The position numbers and the translations under genes were made by a program. The notes below the pieces were generated by a model that did not search any database, was not told the origin of the DNA, and worked only from the letters and a program-made list of their open reading frames with translations. A stretch of 54,388 nucleotides of DNA from Candidatus Fermentibacterota bacterium (lineage in GTDB: Bacteria > Fermentibacterota > Fermentibacteria > Fermentibacterales > JCC-6): assembly GCA_003646025.1 (NCBI GenBank), contig QNDR01000004.1, positions 1-54,388 on the forward strand, in the 5' to 3' direction. The stretch's first letter is position 1, and each line of letters begins with the position of its first letter. Shown here one piece after another: positions 53,417 to 54,388 of the stretch.

Positions 53417-54110
53417 CCTCAAGATTTCCTGTATACATTAGGTGTTTTTCGTTGAATTCAATTTGAACAGCAAAGGTCTGAACGCCTGCATCCGCCGCTT
53501 TGCAAAGTGCATCTGCAAATTCCGGGTCTGTCTGTCTGTTTGTCCTGAAGCGGTCTGTATCCCTTACAAACACCAGAAAAACCACGGCGGTTCCCATGCC
53601 TGCAAGTGCCAGTTCGGTGAGTTCTTTTACATGTTTCAGCCCCCTGGCTGTGGGTGCATCGGGAAACAGTGCTTCTCTTCCTGATTTAAGGGTACAGCCT
53701 TTTATCTCTACCCAGATCTTGTCGTTCAGAAGGAAATCGAATCTGCTGTTTCCGGAAGGGGCAGACACTTCCGCCTGCAGTTCATGCGCCGGTCCAAGGG
53801 GGGAGTGGGGTCCCCAAAGCAGGGCTTCGGCAATTCTGCGGTGATACCCTGTGTTCACAAGTATCCACCCTGTGGGGTCTTCAGCCGCAGCCAGAGACCA
53901 CTTTGTTTTACGGTCAGTTCCAGGTGGAGCTGGTACAACAAGAACTCTGTTGTCTGTGTAAAGGAGCTCTTCAAGCCTTCCCGGGTCGGCTACATGAGCG
54001 ATTATTGTTTCCCCGTGTGCAAGTTCAGCTTCCATGAGAAACCTGTTAGGCCTGTTTTGAAAAACAGCGGGAACACAGCCGGGTATGGACAGCAGGCGGG
54101 CAGAGTTCAA
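53400..54110 (-). CDS. sfsA: SfsA family DNA-binding protein
   Basis: SfsA was named for stimulation of sugar fermentation in E. coli; the family combines an OB-fold and a nuclease-like domain. At 236 residues it is full length. Visible are RPNRFLMEAEL and HVADPGRLEELL in the OB region, and FDFLLNDKIWVEIKGCTL, which holds the nuclease-like acidic and lysine residues (E-x-K). The TTG start has AAAGGA five bases upstream. The biochemical role is not settled. Confidence 0.93.
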   Translation of the reverse strand: MNSARLLSIPGCVPAVFQNRPNRFLMEAELAHGETIIAHVADPGRLEELLYTDNRVLVVPAPPGTDRKTKWSLAAAEDPTGWILVNTGYHRRIAEALLWGPHSPLGPAHELQAEVSAPSGNSRFDFLLNDKIWVEIKGCTLKSGREALFPDAPTARGLKHVKELTELALAGMGTAVVFLVFVRDTDRFRTNRQTDPEFADALCKAADAGVQTFAVQIEFNEKHLMYTGNLEVICRA

Positions 54111-54206
54111 AACAGTCCTTTCATAAAACTTCCGATACGAAATCCTTTACATGGGTAAACTACAGCTTTTGCGAAAGGCGGTACACCGGTGGACTGTCGT
54201 GATTGA

Positions 54207-54235
54207 TTGACCGGTGTTCAGCAGAGGTGTATAGT
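54207..54235 (+). promoter_or_regulatory. Predicted sigma-70-type promoter for the downstream lipoprotein
   Basis: TTGACC (54207-54212) and TATAGT (54230-54235) are separated by 17 bases. The start site would be near 54242, 56 bases before the next ATG. This is the only clear signal in the 54111-54297 gap. Confidence 0.6.
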
Positions 54236-54297
54236 TCCTCCCGTTCGTTATCGGGATTGAGTACAGACGGTTTCAGAACTCATTTAAGGGAGATGCC

Positions 54298-54388
54298 ATG
54301 GTTACAAAGATGTTGTTTGTTCTTGCGGCTGCAGCAGTGCTGTTTTCCGGTTGCGGAAGTGAAACACCGGGGGAAGACGCAGCGGAAG
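54298..54388 (+). CDS. Predicted lipoprotein (3' partial)
   Basis: Only the first 30 codons are in the window: a signal peptide with a positively charged start (MVTKMLF), a short hydrophobic stretch, and the lipobox LFSGC followed by an acidic mature start. AGGGAG upstream of the ATG serves as ribosome binding site, and a good promoter lies at 54207-54235. The mature protein cannot be identified. Confidence 0.75.
   Translation, partial: MVTKMLFVLAAAAVLFSGCGSETPGEDAAE

Noticed and set aside
1-54388. CRISPR arrays, IS elements, prophage or origin
   Set aside because: None visible: no regularly spaced repeats, transposase, phage structural genes or DnaA-box cluster.

Overview
The window looks like a chromosomal segment of a diderm (Gram-negative-type) bacterium, packed almost without gaps and of intermediate GC. 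Diderm signs are an LpxL/HtrB-type acyltransferase, a GT9 heptosyltransferase-like enzyme, TatA and several lipobox or signal-peptide proteins. A candidate type IX secretion C-terminal domain, MglA-like GTPases, DUF2723, DUF4321, DUF6165 and DUF6982 proteins and HPr kinase together suggest an uncultivated FCB-type lineage. The gene style resembles Candidatus Fermentibacteria/Aegiribacteria. That placement is inference from gene content and was not tested by alignment. There is no sign of phage, IS elements or CRISPR; nearly everything is core or envelope gene content.

Layout. (1) 1-7243, plus strand: a three-gene sensory cassette of a multi-PAS hybrid kinase (cut by the window edge), a multi-PAS/GAF HisKA_2 kinase, and a REC-kinase-REC protein, with no DNA-binding output domain. 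(2) 7274-14452, minus strand: fusA followed by a translationally coupled crcB, and a gatE - LytS-type membrane hybrid kinase - queF run. GatE, the archaeal-type Glu-tRNA(Gln) amidotransferase subunit, is the most surprising gene here. (3) 14541-40083, plus strand: a very long run of mostly overlapping genes behind one good promoter. It starts with hpf-hprK-ptsH-ptsI, a regulatory PTS without permeases. Next come a sugar nucleotidyltransferase, two GT4 glycosyltransferases, a Gx-transporter-like membrane protein, DUF4321, tatA, an MglA-like GTPase and an L7/L12-like/zinc/TM protein. Then topA, xerC, DUF2723 and hslVU are followed by a second MglA-like GTPase, an STT3-like protein, dapF, tRNA-Gly(CCC), a CDP-alcohol phosphatidyltransferase, three poorly characterised proteins, tagD and a first TagF-like transferase. 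(4) 40201-46474: a lipoprotein, a minus-strand GT9/DUF6165 pair, then a divergent plus-strand operon of a CTP-type nucleotidyltransferase and three more TagF-like transferases. (5) 46478-54388: an LpxL-like acyltransferase, polA, a sulfatase-fold lipoprotein, a predicted secreted ferredoxin, a SpoU methyltransferase, DUF6982 with a secreted partner, sfsA, and the start of a lipoprotein.

How the genes fit together. The cytidylyltransferases (tagD and the gene at 42402) probably make CDP-glycerol or another CDP-polyol. The four TagF/TagB-like enzymes would transfer it to surface glycans built by the GT4 and GT9 enzymes. The sulfatase-fold lipoprotein and LpxL-like enzyme fit the same envelope theme. 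HPr, EI and HPr kinase probably form a signalling relay. Four sequences close to a TTGACx - 17 or 18 - TATxxT promoter recur at divergent or operon-leading positions, and two of them leave no room for a 5' leader, suggesting leaderless mRNAs. No stretch longer than 300 bases lacks a gene. The largest gaps are 14453-14671, 52368-52556, 54111-54297 and 42223-42401. The gap at 9700-9839 also carries a promoter candidate.
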